DNA from: Malurus cyaneus samueli
Taxonomy: Eukaryota > Chordata > Aves > Passeriformes > Maluridae
Length of the DNA stretch: 64,000 bases
Direction: 5' to 3'
Assembly: GCA_009741485.1 (NCBI GenBank)
Contig: CM019227.1
Location: forward strand, 14,848,730-14,912,729
Positions 39,500-52,600 of the stretch are shown in pieces. The translations under genes were made by a program, and so were the position numbers. The number at the start of each line of letters is the position of its first letter. The first letter of the stretch is position 1. A model generated the notes under the pieces. The model made no database searches. It was not told where the DNA came from and saw only the letters and a list, made by a program, of their open reading frames with translations.

Positions 39500-40714
39500 G
39501 TAAGAAATGCACACCAGTTTGTATTCATCAGATTCTGCTAAGTACTCCTCTCTATTCAGCTTCACATCTCCAATATGTCAACTTAAATAGTTATGGAGAG
39601 TAAAATAAAATAGAACACCAGATTTAAAACCATATTTTGGCCTGCCTGAATAGGCAGATATGATCATCTGTATGAACTTTCGTGGGTTTGTATTTCAAAA
39701 CAGCAAAGTTGATTGTTTAAATGGATGTTTCAAATCTACCTCATCTTCCCCACCACAGAGCCACAAGCCACAGCCAGCAGTTGAGAGTTAAAAGAGCAAA
39801 AAAAGATGCCCTCAACCTTTACGAGCTTCTGGAAGTACATCCACTTTAATATGTTCATGCTCCATGTCAAACATCCCCCTTGAAAAGAATTTCATACCAT
39901 GGATTGCGTTCAAAATTGCAAATATAAAGTATCTGATAACATTTAATGGCCTCTAGGTATAATCAGCATAAAGCCAGCATAAAAGGGGCTTGGTATGAAT
40001 ACGAAATGTTCAAACCAAATGTGATGGAACCTCGTGGGGAATTCTGCCACACATGCCGTCCTTTCTTCTAGGAGGTCCTTCACTGTCCTTGTAGGAGGTA
40101 CATAAAAATGATGTGGAAAAGAAAAGAAACCCAAGCACCGCGATGCTGCAGCAGCGTTAACCACTGCTTCAATGAAGGCAGCTTTGATCACTTGTGAGGG
40201 AAAAGCAATGACCTGTCCTTTAAAGAGAGCATTTCCTCTTTTGATCCGAGCGTTGCACTCATTTAAACCGAGTTCCAAGTGTTGGTGTCTTCTTTAATAC
40301 TCAGTTATAAAAATACCATATAAACAGATAAAAATTCACAACTGCTCACAAATCCCACTCCGGTTACTTTATATCTGTGTTCAGCTGGCAACTTTGAAAG
40401 CTGCCAGGAGCAGCTTCTAATGCACCACAAAACCTGCAGCAGCAAGGAGCAAACCCTGCATGTATCAGCTGAATAAAACCATGCTATTTATCTGTTATTT
40501 ACACACTAAATCCACATCTGCCAAGGCAAAAGCATCAGTGCTCCATCGTGTCTTTGTCCCAGGATAATATGAACTTCCCATGGAAATGATGGGTGGGATA
40601 TCCAGCCACCTTTGAAGGATATCCAGTTACATTTGAATACCTAAAAGCAGAGCCTGTATCAGAATCTTTTGTAAGTTATGGAAGATCACGACAATTCCAG
40701 TTGGTTTTTATAAA

Positions 40715-40796
40715 TATATATTCATATATATAAAAAAAATACATATATTTAACGGATTATATAAATATATATATATATAATATATATATATATATC
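40715..40796. repeat. (TA)n microsatellite in copy A (59394-59475 in copy C)
   Basis: Long alternating TA sequence, self-complementary and able to form a cruciform or hairpin. Copies A and C differ in repeat number and in the 80 bases that follow, where A has irregular insertions. It lies about 350 bases before the A/B junction. Confidence 0.9.
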
Positions 40797-41141
40797 CACG
40801 AAAACAGGAGTAGATCTGCCTATTGATTCAAACAAATCCCCGCTAAGAACTATTTAGGTTTTGGAGACCTCAAGTAAAATTCCAGTAAAGATAAATGAAC
40901 TCTTCCTCCTCAGAGTGCAAGACAAGAAGACATCCCCCTGGACAAGATTTGGGACAATTAAAAATAATGATCACTGCTATTAAAGATACATAACCCTAAA
41001 AATAACTTCATTCTTAAAAATTAAAATTCCTTTAATATTTCATGATCTACAGCTCTTACAAATAATGTCACAGATATCAGGACTTTAGATAACGATTTGA
41101 ATATTTCTAAAATTCACTGTCTTTAGATCTCTGAGGATTAT

Positions 41142-42427
41142 GTCCGTTTAGCACCTTGTCTAAGCTGAAAGTCCTCTTAAAAAACCGGATCATACAACAG
41201 CTGGGTATGTGATCATTTTCAGTCTGATCCCTTGCTGTGTTAAGGAAATGTTTGGAAAAGAGAAGTCATCCTTCTGCGGCTTGCTGTAATTCCACGCAAC
41301 AAAAAACCGGCCCGGATACAGGGGTGTCGGATGCAGAAGCCATAAAGAATTTCAAATGGATGCCCGTGTGAACTCTCCTTGCATTGTAATCCACTGTCTC
41401 ATCTTAATAACGGTAGCAGCAGCTCTGAAATCCCAGGCAGCTCCAGGGAGCGTGCAGCCCAGTCCCTGCATATGGAGACAAGGTTCACTGGAATCTGTCA
41501 AGTTCACTTAGTGAATTTTATCTTTGGGGAGTCAAGTCGAGGCAAGCGTTCTGATCGGAATAAACAGGTATGCTGTTTGAGATCTGTGAGGCTAATGCTG
41601 GTCCAGGTGAGACTACTGAACAAAAAAAATCATGCTTTAAATAAACATGTGGTACCTAAAAAAGAATTAACAATTATTAAAGTCTGCACAGCACAAAAAA
41701 CATACCTAGTGTGGGTGATTTGTTATTGGGGGCTCTCGAAATGTTTGTTCTATCCTCCCTCTGACTGGCAGAACCAGGCAGATTTTGCATTTCTTTCCAT
41801 TATCCCTAATACAGAGAGATTGACTAACTGAACAGCATTTAATGCATTGGTATACCAGCTTCAAGTATACAATCATTCAAAATATCCTATTTAAACATCG
41901 TGCCTTAATTGGACAAACCTTTCTTTATACAGGCTCAAGAGAAACATAAACACAGTGAGCAATGGCATGTCACACGAATCTCCATGCAAGCCCAAGCTGC
42001 TGCTTCATGCTTCAGTAGGAGATGAAAATCTGGGGTCTCCCAAACCTATCAAATTCTGTTCTGATGGATGGGGATAAGATAGACTTTGTTGTGCTCTGGG
42101 GTAAAAGCCAGAATGTCTAAATGTAATCTTCTGCACATGCTTTTACTGATATTCAGCATAAAAATAAGCCTTATCCATTTTTATTAGTTGGTCCGAGCAC
42201 AGAACCAATTCTTTTGATGTCACCTAGCTTATAAAATGCAGCACTATAGGCAAGGGAGGTTTTAAAATGCTTCATAGACTTTATCCATTATATTAATGGG
42301 TTTCAAATTGCAATCTGTGGAGCACTTCTGGTGCTGATCCACAGGCAGCTGGCCAGTCACCTGGAGCTGGCTCCTCTCCTTGTTCCCCTCTGTTTAGTTC
42401 CCTATAAAGCCAGAGCGGAAACGGCAA

Positions 42428-42458
<31 letters not shown>

Positions 42459-45400
42459 GGCATAATTCCATTTTAAGGCTATTTTTCTAGAATAAACACT
42501 TGACAGTCCTTGCCACGTGAGCATCCTGAAGAGGAAAGGGCTGTGCAGTCAGGAAAGGCAGCACCGCCTGGGCTGGACCAGACAGGAGAGGGATGAGGAC
42601 GGAGAACAAGAGAATCAATTGTTTCACTATAGGATTAATCTGATTAAACTGAATTGTTCAAACAGCTAATTTTTTTCAGCATTCCCCTGATTTTTCAGGC
42701 AACAAGGTGAATTTACCTCATCCCCCAGCAAGATGAACTTGCCCTGCCTTGCTGCTTTCAGAATTATTTCTGTTTAAACCACTTCTTTGCAAGAATGTAC
42801 TGAGAAAAATATAACTCTTTAGAAATGACATGTTGCACTGGGAAAAATACCTCTTTGAATTCTTTAAGTGTCACGTGAGGATTCATCCAGAGGAGTTCAA
42901 GCTTATCCCTTTACATAAAGGAAGCAAAGAAAGCTACACTGACCTGGGTCACCAGGGTAGGACAAGGCTTCTGGGAACCTAAGCAGTAAATCAATAATTA
43001 ACAAGACATCTGATATTTACCAAATAATTTTTAAAAATGTTTCTATACTAGTAACTTTTTGTTTCACTTGTTTCTAATTTTCAGCTGTGCATTTTCCATG
43101 TATTTCAGCAGGTTTTCCATGGCTCTGGTCACTTCACCCTGATGGAGAAATACATCCAACCACACGAGATTTTGGACAGTGGTGGAGACACCCCTGTCAG
43201 CCAACCCTAACTGAGAATATTGTCTTAACAGTGGACAGATTCAAGAGCTGAAATAATTTAGGCTATCAGTAATAGCTATTATTAGATCACAGAAAAATAT
43301 TTGCTGCTCTCAAGCTCCAGCAGATCAGGAGCAGCCTGAGGGAACAGGCAGGGCTGTGCTCCATCGCCCCTTCACCTGGGGAGCAAGAAGCAGCCTCACC
43401 CAGCAGGGAAAGCTCCACTGACAAAGCACCAGGGAGAAAAAAACACTGACAAAAAATACTTAATCCTCATTATTTGGGTTGGAGATTCCGCCATGACTCC
43501 ACCAAAACCATGTGGGTCAGCTTAGTTTAAGTTTAAATTTAAATTTAAGACAACATCTGCAGGTGGCCCTGATTTATCCTTTAGAGGCACAGCCTAATAA
43601 AGCCTAAGACCTAATATTTACTATAGTGATGATTAAAAATCCTTGTTTTTTAATAAAGTCATTTCCTGCTTAAGCTCAGGGTATCTCTCAGCCCAAAGAT
43701 TTCTTTTCAGGAAAAGAAATCCTCTCATTGGTAAATTACTTGTACCTACATCGCAAACAAATGCTTTCACTACAACGCATCCATATCTATAGTCAATTAT
43801 GAATAAACCACTTTGTTTTTGGCCCAGTGAGAACTTCGAAGAATTTTAAAATACATTCATACAGTATGTTTCACTCATTCATGTGAAAAAAACCCCCAAC
43901 ACTATAACTTCTCTTATGGATCAAAAAAAGTAGTTGTGCTGAATTTTTAATGGTTGTTTTGTTGGTTGTTGTTGCTTTTGTGCGATTTTGGGGTTTCTCC
44001 ATTTTTTTTTCCGGGTTTTCTGTTTGTTTGTTTTTATTTGGGTTTTTTTTCCCTGTTGTTTTTGTTGTTTTTTGTTGTGTTGTTGTTTTGTTTTTTTTTT
44101 TTTTTTTTTGTTGGTTTCTTTTCTTTTACTTAGGGATCTTCATAGACAAGGATATACACCTGGGTCATAAAAGCACTATAAAAGGGTAAACTTTTAGTTA
44201 CCAGTAACAGCTTTAAAAAAAAAAAAATTCTTATGCTTTAGCTCTACTTCAGAGCATTCTATAGAAACCAGGAGAGCCATCAGCAGCATCTCACCTAACT
44301 TCAGTAAGTAGTAAACAACAATAACCAAATAAATGTGTTTTGTTGGAATTTGGTTTTCTCACGTGGAGGGGGAAGGCACACTAAGCAGATGTTTCAGGAT
44401 CTCCTGTGATTATTTCATGGCAAGTTCTATGAAATATCTCAAAACTCTGTGACCAGGCATAAAATCGAAGAAGTACTAAGACAGACACACATTAAAGAGA
44501 ACCATTTTCCTACAGACTTGATCAGACATCATTTACCCCACCAAACACAGCTCTCAGTGTGCTTTTGTAAATAAATTTGCTCAACTGCTCTGAAAAACAC
44601 CAGAAATCCAAGTATTTCCAGTGGGCACAAAAAATCTGTGAATCACTATTCACAATCCAGAGCTCCATGACACCTTTCATTCAGAAATATTAAATAAGAA
44701 CTTTTCTTTGCCAAAATCAAAAAAAAAAAAAAAAAAAAAAAAATCTGTGTAACCGTCACCTTTATTCTCATGCTGCCACATCTGGGGCATAATTCTTTAC
44801 TGCCTCTATGCTTCACAGTAAACTATAAATAGATCAGGGATGTCTGGACTTGCTTGTCACATGTATCTGACTCTTAATATATTTGATTTGTGGTTCTCAA
44901 GGTATTATTTAGCCATGTTTTATTCTCGTAACTCAATCTTAAATAAATAAAATTATGGAAAACTTAATTTTTAATGGACAGTTTCACAGTCTTGAATTAA
45001 ATTTTTACTCCGCCATTAAACATTTCATTGATTGTGTCCTAGGAGTATCGTTTATGCACAAACCAAATATATTAAAAGAGGAACCCTTCTCTTTTACACA
45101 CTCCTTAATTATTGAGCAAAAATGGATGAAATGTAGGACTCAGTGACTGGAGACTGTATGAAGACAGAATGTGGCTTCCATTACATTAAAAAGTAACAAC
45201 AACAAAATCAGTTAAACTGTAAATCTACTGGCCTAACTGGTAAAAATCCAATAATATCCTTAATCTCAATCTCCACACTTTCTCTGCATATTCCCTTTTC
45301 CTTTAGTTTCTCACTTCAGCAATTAGGAAAATCTGCATCTCCAGAATTTCCTTGGAGGTTCTCAGCCTGGAAGAATCCCTTGGGTGTGTTCCTGGAAGCA

Positions 45401-48073
45401 CCAATTCACAGCAGCACAAAAATGACTGCACAAAGCTGGGCAGGTGATCAGTGCCAGCAGTGACCTGGTCAGTCTGTCCAGGGTTACCTTGGTCCTTCCA
45501 GGAAAAACAACCCTTCACAAGGGTCATGGAATAAGTATTTTATTCCAATTTTACTGATTTTTTTTTTTAAATCTTTCTTTTTTTGAAGAGCTTATGAGCC
45601 AGCTGTGGCATTCAGGTGGAATGAAAACGTGAAGAGGGAATGAACAATTTCTGGGGAACACATCCCCTGGCAGCACAAAGCAGCCCTGCAGGGAGATTTC
45701 TGGATGTGGATCTCCTGGAAATCTGGTGAAATGACCATTCCAGCAGTGGCTGCTGCCATTTATACATTAAGAACTCCTGCTCTGCCTTCTGCAAGCACAT
45801 TTTTTTCCAGAAAGATCATGTAGGATACCAGACACTGTAAGTTCAAAATGTAGTATGCAAAAAAATAGTTCTTTTTCTGAATTAAAATAGCATTTAAATG
45901 TCTGTAAGAGATAATAGATGTTACAATGATTGCAAATTTACATAGATTTTTGGGAGACCTGACATTTAGGGTTTTTTCTATAAGGCATGTGAAAAATAAA
46001 AAAATATTATCTCCTTCAGGGACTTGTGAGCAAGGCTTCTGGCACACTGTCAACCAATTATAATTCTAAATACATTTGAAGATTGGTTTAATTTAAGGTA
46101 GGTCACATAGGATCTTAATTCATTTGCAAGATGTGTATTCTTTTATGTACCTGTGATGACAAAAAGCAGGTACAGAAGATGGATATTTTTATTGTTGAAC
46201 AGTAGGTTCAAAGACTCTGTCAAATATTTTGTTGCTGGATGTGTTTAATCCTAGAGCTTTCAGCCACAGTTTGTTACCCCCTTTCCCTTTTTTTTTTTTC
46301 CCACTTCAACACAGTTTCCTGATGTATTTATGAGGCTGAGACTAAATTAGGTCTGCTTGGAAAAGGTAAAACCAAAGAAAACAAAATATTTTAACCGCAG
46401 TGAAGCTAAATCCCTGCTAAACCAGCTCAAAGTCTTTATGCTGTTTAACAACATAAAACAACCTGAAATGGCAAAGAAATGCATTGTATACAATGTGTAC
46501 CTAAAGAGAAAGCAGCAATTAAGCTTTCATTGTAAATATTGCCAAATTTCATAAAGATTAGATTGATAAATGTGTACTTTGCTATTGGGACACTGCAAGG
46601 AAATGGTGGCTGGAGGAAACAGAAGAACAAATACAGCAGAGCCAGTGCCTTTGAACGCAGCTCATGATCCTTGCTGACACCTGCTATGGAAAACTCATTT
46701 AATTACCTGAATCTTGGCTTCATTCAGGAGATGGTTTTCTCTCTTCACACCAAACAATCAGCACTGAGGATGGCAGGGCTCTCATCTCAGAAATCAAGCA
46801 GAGAAATGAACCAAAATGCACAAATCCCACTTTTCAGACTGAGGGGGGGATGTACATCCATCAGTGAACCATTCCCCTGTTTGCATTTCTGCACCCTGGA
46901 AGGCATTTTGGAGTGAGATTAAGGCTGCAGCTGCAAATTTCAAATTAATATGAAGGTGGAGGACTTGGAGATGTATCAGGTACCAGAGAAATAAATATTT
47001 ACTGGAAAGAGCTCCAAAATATATTTAGGAAAGGACAAAAAAAAAAAAAAAAAAAAGGGTGACATTCCCTGTCATCAATCTACCTTTGCACCCAGTGGGA
47101 ACTGCTCCACCTGTGAGAACTGTGGGCTCATTCCTGGGCAAGGCATCACGTGGGAACAGGTCTGAAATGAGTGATCCTGGATGCAAAGGAATCGAGGCAG
47201 GAAAAGGAAAGATGCTCAAAAAATGAAATCGTCTGAGAGAACCTATCGTGCAAAAATTCAGCTTTGTAGATGGTAGCACCATTGCATCTCTGTGCTCTAT
47301 TTTTCAAATAATTCTATTGCTTGTAATTCTAAAATTTGAAAGTGGGGGGAAAAAACTTTCTAAAAGTCTAATTGCATAAAATCCTTTCCTACCTTACAAC
47401 TGAAAAACCTGCACAGAGCAGTGACAAGTGAACCCACCTCTTAATTAGTGCTCTTTAACAGAACACTGCTGGGTCACTAGCTTAATATTTTATTGAAATA
47501 ATTACACATATCATTTAAGTGGCTCCTGCTGCCTTTAAAAGATGTTTTTCTATCATGATAGGCACCTGCAAAAGTTATAAAGAGCATCTCCTCTGTAAGA
47601 AGAGCACAAGTGCAGCATTTCTGTTTCAGAGTTTCCACTCTGCAGGTCTTTGTTTTGCGTGTTTGTTTTTCCCTGGCTGCTGCCCATCCCACCATTTACA
47701 GCAGGAGCACAAGAAAATCTCCTCAATGGCCAACTGAAGTGTGCTCCATCTACTCCATTTTATGGCAAATCAGGAGGAAAAAAAAAAAAAAAAATCCACT
47801 TTTTTACGCAACTTTCACCAGAGCTGAAATTATTGAAATAGCTGAGGAGGCAGCTCTCACGGCGGATGGAATGTCTGCCCTCCCTGCAGACACAGCTCCC
47901 TGCACTGCCTCTCACCTTCCTGGCTCCATCCTGCCACATCCAGGAGCCTGCAGCTCCCAGGAGCCGTGTCCCACTGCTCTGCTTCAGGAAAAACCCCAAA
48001 GCAGCCCTGGAAAAAAAACAGTGCTGTCCCCACACCTCAGCCCAGTGGAAAATGATGATTCCCACACTGATCA
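41142..48073 (+). repeat. Direct duplication unit, copy B (partial, indel-rich)
   Basis: Copy B matches 32073-38641 of A and 50575-57314 of C. At 6,932 bases it is longer than either (6,569 and 6,740) because of many extra single bases, densest at about 41142-42300. That pattern looks like uncorrected long-read sequence more than like evolution. It shares some variants with C (the block at 47806-47987) and others with A (the A-tract at about 42424-42462). It lacks both outer parts of the unit. Confidence 0.92.
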
Positions 48074-49429
48074 TCTTTATGAGCAGCCTAACCTCAGACT
48101 TTGTGCAGATGAACACTCGCACCTCTCCCCTGCCAGCCCTGCTGTAAACACAGTCTGCTGCACTTCAGCCAACCTAGATGTTTACAGAGCGAGCTTGAGC
48201 TGCCTGTTCTGATCATTTCATTTTATTTTATGGCATTCCATGGTCATTAGCATCCAGGTTTAGCAGAGCAGCCATTTAATTGTTCAGTCAAATAATGGAT
48301 TTCAATTCACTGTTGAGTCCAGTGGCATTAAGAATTCCTGCGGCCTAGTCCGTACAACAGAAAATTAAGAATAAAACAATGCTCGCTTCACAAACACAAG
48401 AGATGCACAAATGCAGCATCAAAGGGATTCATATCAATGACATAAAAATAGACATGTGAAAAACAAAAGCAAAAGGCAGCTCTATGGGGTTTAAATCTAA
48501 AATAGGTTTGGGCAAAATCAAACACGAGCCTGGAAGAGGCACTGCATGTGTCTGCTACTGCTGCTCAGAGAAAGGCAGATGTCTGAATTTTGTGGCAGAT
48601 TTAACAACATGACCGTGGTGTATTGTTCAAAATCAAACCCACCTGCCTTTTTTTATGCAAAAAGCACCATTAAAGCTCCTTGTCCGAGGCAGTCCCTGCA
48701 CACCAACCCCGGANCTGCAGGATGGAGGGTTTCATCAAAGAGAACTGCGCCACATCCAAGGGAAAGCTTACACCTCTTTGCTTATTACAAATTCTTACTG
48801 GGAATTTGGTCTCCTTCTGTTCAGAGACTCGAAATCTTGCCTTTAAAACACCTGCTGCAAGAACATCCACCCCAATAATGACTCAGTTGACATTTCTTAC
48901 ACATGTGCCCACAGGAGCATTACAAATGGTGTGAGAAACAGAGTAATGAGGTAAATCCTGTTGTTCCCAGCTCAAATACTGCCAGCCTTATCTGGCACAA
49001 GTCTACATTATCCAACAGAGAAAGAAATAATGCCTCAGAAAGCAAATAAAGAGGATGTTATTGCTACAAACTAATCTACAGCTAAATACAAATTAACTGG
49101 TTAAAAAAAAAAAAAAAAAAATTACAAACGACATCGAGGAAGACACAGATGATTCTAAACATGTACCATGTCTGAGAGAAAAATCACAGTTTTCACAAGC
49201 TGGTTCACAGAGCTCCAGATAAAATGGGAATCGGGAAGATGCTGAACAGGGGTTCTACAAAAGCTTCTCTTTCTGGAAAAGGCAGGAATGTAGCACTGAT
49301 TAAAGGGTCCCAGCTGAGGATACTCACTCCCTGCTGTGAAGGGGATGCAAGGGCAAGAACCACAGAGAAACAGAAAAACCCAGTGCCTTTAGATAAGTGA
49401 GCTCCCAAATCTAAAACCAGTATCTGGGA

Positions 49430-49615
49430 AAAAAAAACAAAAAAAAAAAAACAAAAAAAAAAACCAAACCAAAAAAACCCAAACAAACAAACAAAAAAAA
49501 AACAAAAAAAACAACAACAACAAAAAAAAAAAAAAACAACCAAAAAAACCCCACAAAAGCAACACCAAAAAAAACAACCAAACAAAACACCCAACAATAA
49601 ACCCAAACAAAACCC
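49430..49615. repeat. Long A/C tract inside copy C
   Basis: Counterpart of 30948-31115 in copy A, with different run lengths. It generates long lysine/asparagine or phenylalanine/valine frames that are not genes. Copy B does not reach this part of the unit. Confidence 0.88.
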
Positions 49616-52600
49616 CACACCATTTCTCAAAGAAACTACAAAATCCAGAGGGAGAGACTGTGACACACCATTGCTTGTTTTAGTCAACTCACTTGCTTAT
49701 GACTTAAATACAAAACTTAGCTCACAAAAGTTTGTGGGTTTTTTCTGGTTTTTTAAATATTTTTTGTTTGAAAGTCTCACAGCAGATCATCACCACACCT
49801 AGTCCATTACAAGGGAAATTTAGAAAGGCTACTCATTCTCGACCTCTCTTTCATGTATGCACATCTTCTGAAAAACAATGTCAGGGAGGAAGAGAAATAC
49901 CCAAGGAAACCTCAACTTCTACTTCATTTTCTTACAAAAATAAAACTGCATCAATCTCAATACAACAACACTGATTTGAACTTATTTCTTGAAAAACTGT
50001 TTTTTGTAGTGCCTGTATTTCATAGAACAAGCACTAGGCACTTAAAATACTTCGTCTACGTTTTCTAAATTCCTTTTTTCTAATGCTGTGATTTTAGGAA
50101 TGGGCTGTTTAAACCCATCAGAGTAAATTATTTTAGCTCTCTGAACCCACTCAAAAAATTACAATCAAAAATGGATCTAACAGCAAGATTTTTTTTAAAA
50201 GACAAGGACTAATATTTTATTTCATGTGTTTCCAGCACTATTTTCTTTCATTAGTATTGAGTCAGTTTAAGAGAACCCCTTTCCTGTGACTGATTATGGC
50301 TGCTTGCCACACACAGATTCAAATGTGCAGAGAAACATCCTCAGCTGGTGTGCATTCTCAAAAATGCTCCTTGCAATTCAGCTCAATATTTTGATATTGC
50401 CAGAATGCATGTTTGACATTTTTAATGTAGGGCAATTAAACTATTTTGTTAACAGCCCAAACTCAAACAACAGATAGGTGATTAGTACACAAAGGCAAAA
50501 GGGGAAGAAAAATCCAAGCAACAAATGAATTAAGGCTGTTTCATTGCTTTTTTCCAGAAATCTCTTGAGGTCTGGTCCGTTTAGCACCTGCTAAGCTGAA
50601 AGTCCTCTTAAAAAACCGACAACAACAGCGGTATGGATTCATTTTCAGTTCTGATCCCTTGCTGGTGTTAAGAAATGTTTGGAAAAGAGAAGTCATCCTT
50701 CTGGGCTTGCTGTAATTCACACGCACAAAAAACCGGCCCGGATCGGTGTCGAGCAGAAGCCAAAAGAATTCAAAGGAGCCCGTGTGAACTCTCCTTGCAT
50801 GTAACCACTGCCATCTTAATAAGGTGAGAGCAGCTCTGAAATCCCAGGCAGCTCCAGGAGCTGCAGCCCAGTCCCTGCCATATGGAGACAGCCTGGAATC
50901 TGTCAAGTTCACTTAGTGAATTTTATCTTTGGGGAGTCAGTCAGGCAAGCTCGATCGGAATAAACAGGATGCTGTTGAGATCTGGAGGCTAATGCTGGTA
51001 CAGGCTGGACTACTGAACCAAAAAAAATCAGCTTTAAATAAACATGTGGTACCTAAAAAAATTAACAATTATTAAAGCTGCACAGGCACAAAAAACAACT
51101 ATGTGGGATTTTTATTGGGCTCTGAAATGTGTTCTTCTCCCTCTGACTGCAGGAACCAGGCAGATTTTGCATTTCTTTCCATTATCCCTAATACAGAGAG
51201 ATACAACGACAGCATTTAATGCTTTATACCAGCTTCAAGTATCAATCATTCAAAATATCCTATTTAAACATCGTGCCTAATTGGACAACCTTCTTTATCA
51301 GTGCTCAAGGAAACATAACACAGTGAGCAATGGCATGCTCACACAATCTCCATGCAAGCCCAAGCTGCTGCTTCATGCTTCAGTAGGAGATGAAAATCTG
51401 GGGTCTCCAAACCTATCAAATTCTGTTCTGATGGATGGGGATAAGATAGACTTTGTTGTGCTCTGGGTAAAAGCCAGAATGTTAAATGTAATCTTCTGCA
51501 CATGCTTTTACTGATATTCAGCATAAAAATAAGCCTTATCCATTTTTATTAGTTGGTCCGAGCCAGAACCAATTCTTTTGATGTCACCTAGCTTATAAAA
51601 TGCAGCACTATAGGCAAGGGAGGTTTTAAAATGCTTCATAGACTTTATCCATTATATTAATGGGTTTCAAATTGCAATCTGTGGAGCACTTTCTGGTGCT
51701 GATCCACAGGCAGCTGGCCAGTCACCTGGAGCTGGCTCCTCTCCTTGTTCCCCTCTGTTTGTTCCCTATAAAGCCAGAGCGGAAAACGGGCAAACAAAAG
51801 GCTATTTTTCTAGATAAACACTTGCAGTCCTTGCCACGTGAGCAGCCTGAGAGGAAAGGGCTGTGCAGTCAGGAAAGGCAGCACCGCCTGGGCTGGACCA
51901 GACAGGAGAGGGATGAGGAGGAGAACAAGAGAATCAATTGTTTCACTATAGGATTAATCTGATTAAACTGAATTGTTCAAACAGCCAATTTTTTTCAGCA
52001 TTCCCCTGTTTTTCAGGCAACAAGGTGAACTTTACCTCATCCCCCAGCAAGATGAACTTGCCCTGCCTTGCTGCTTTTCAGAATTATTTTCTGTTTAAAC
52101 CACTTCTTGCAAGAATGTACTGAGAAAAAAATAACTCTTTAGAAATGACATGTTGCACTGGGAAAAATAGAATTCTTTAAGTGTCACTGAGGATTCATCC
52201 AGGGAGTTCAAGTTATCCCTTTACATAAAGGAAGCAAAGAAAGCTACACTGACCTGGGTCACCAGGGTAGGAAAGGCTTCTGGGAACCTAAGCAGTAAAT
52301 CATAATTAACAAGACATCTGTATATACCAAATAATTTTTAAAAAAATGTTTCTATACTAGTAACTTTTTGTTTCACTTGTTTCTAATTTTCAGCTGTGCA
52401 TTTTCCATGTATTTCAGCAGGTTTTCCATGGCTCTGTCACTTCACCCTGATGGAGAAATACATCCACCACACGAGATTTTGGAAGTGGTGGAGACACCCC
52501 AGTCAGCCAACCCTAACTGAGAATATTGCTTAACAGTGGACAGATTCAAGAGCTGAAATAATTTAGGCTATCAGTAATAGCTATTATTAGATCACAGAAA

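Larger units (their letters stand above)
29603..41141 (+). repeat. Direct duplication unit, copy A (full length, about 11.5 kb)
   Basis: Copy A starts TCTTTATGAGCAGCC and ends CTGAGGATTAT. It aligns along its whole length, in the same orientation, with copy C (48074-59823), and its middle (32073-38641) aligns with copy B (41142-48073). The outer parts are nearly identical to C, with rare substitutions such as 39823 G versus 58507 A and 40231 A versus 58915 G. Between about 32500 and 38700 and in the TA repeat near 40720, A differs from C by many small indels, mostly shorter in A. Its left flank is single-copy intron. I see no coding sequence in it. Confidence 0.93.

Noticed and set aside
39943..40278. 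111-codon minus-strand frame, repeated at 58627-58962
   Set aside because: Its conservation is explained by duplication of the block. No known family, no splice-site context consistent with RBFOX1, and no start context stand out.
41379..41831. 150-codon plus-strand open frame in copy B
   Set aside because: The matching sequence in A and C is broken by stops. The frame exists only because of B's small insertions.
47610..48212. 200-codon plus-strand open frame
   Set aside because: It crosses the B/C junction at 48073, so it fuses two separate parts of the repeated unit. It has no recognisable domain and the part in B depends on B's extra bases.
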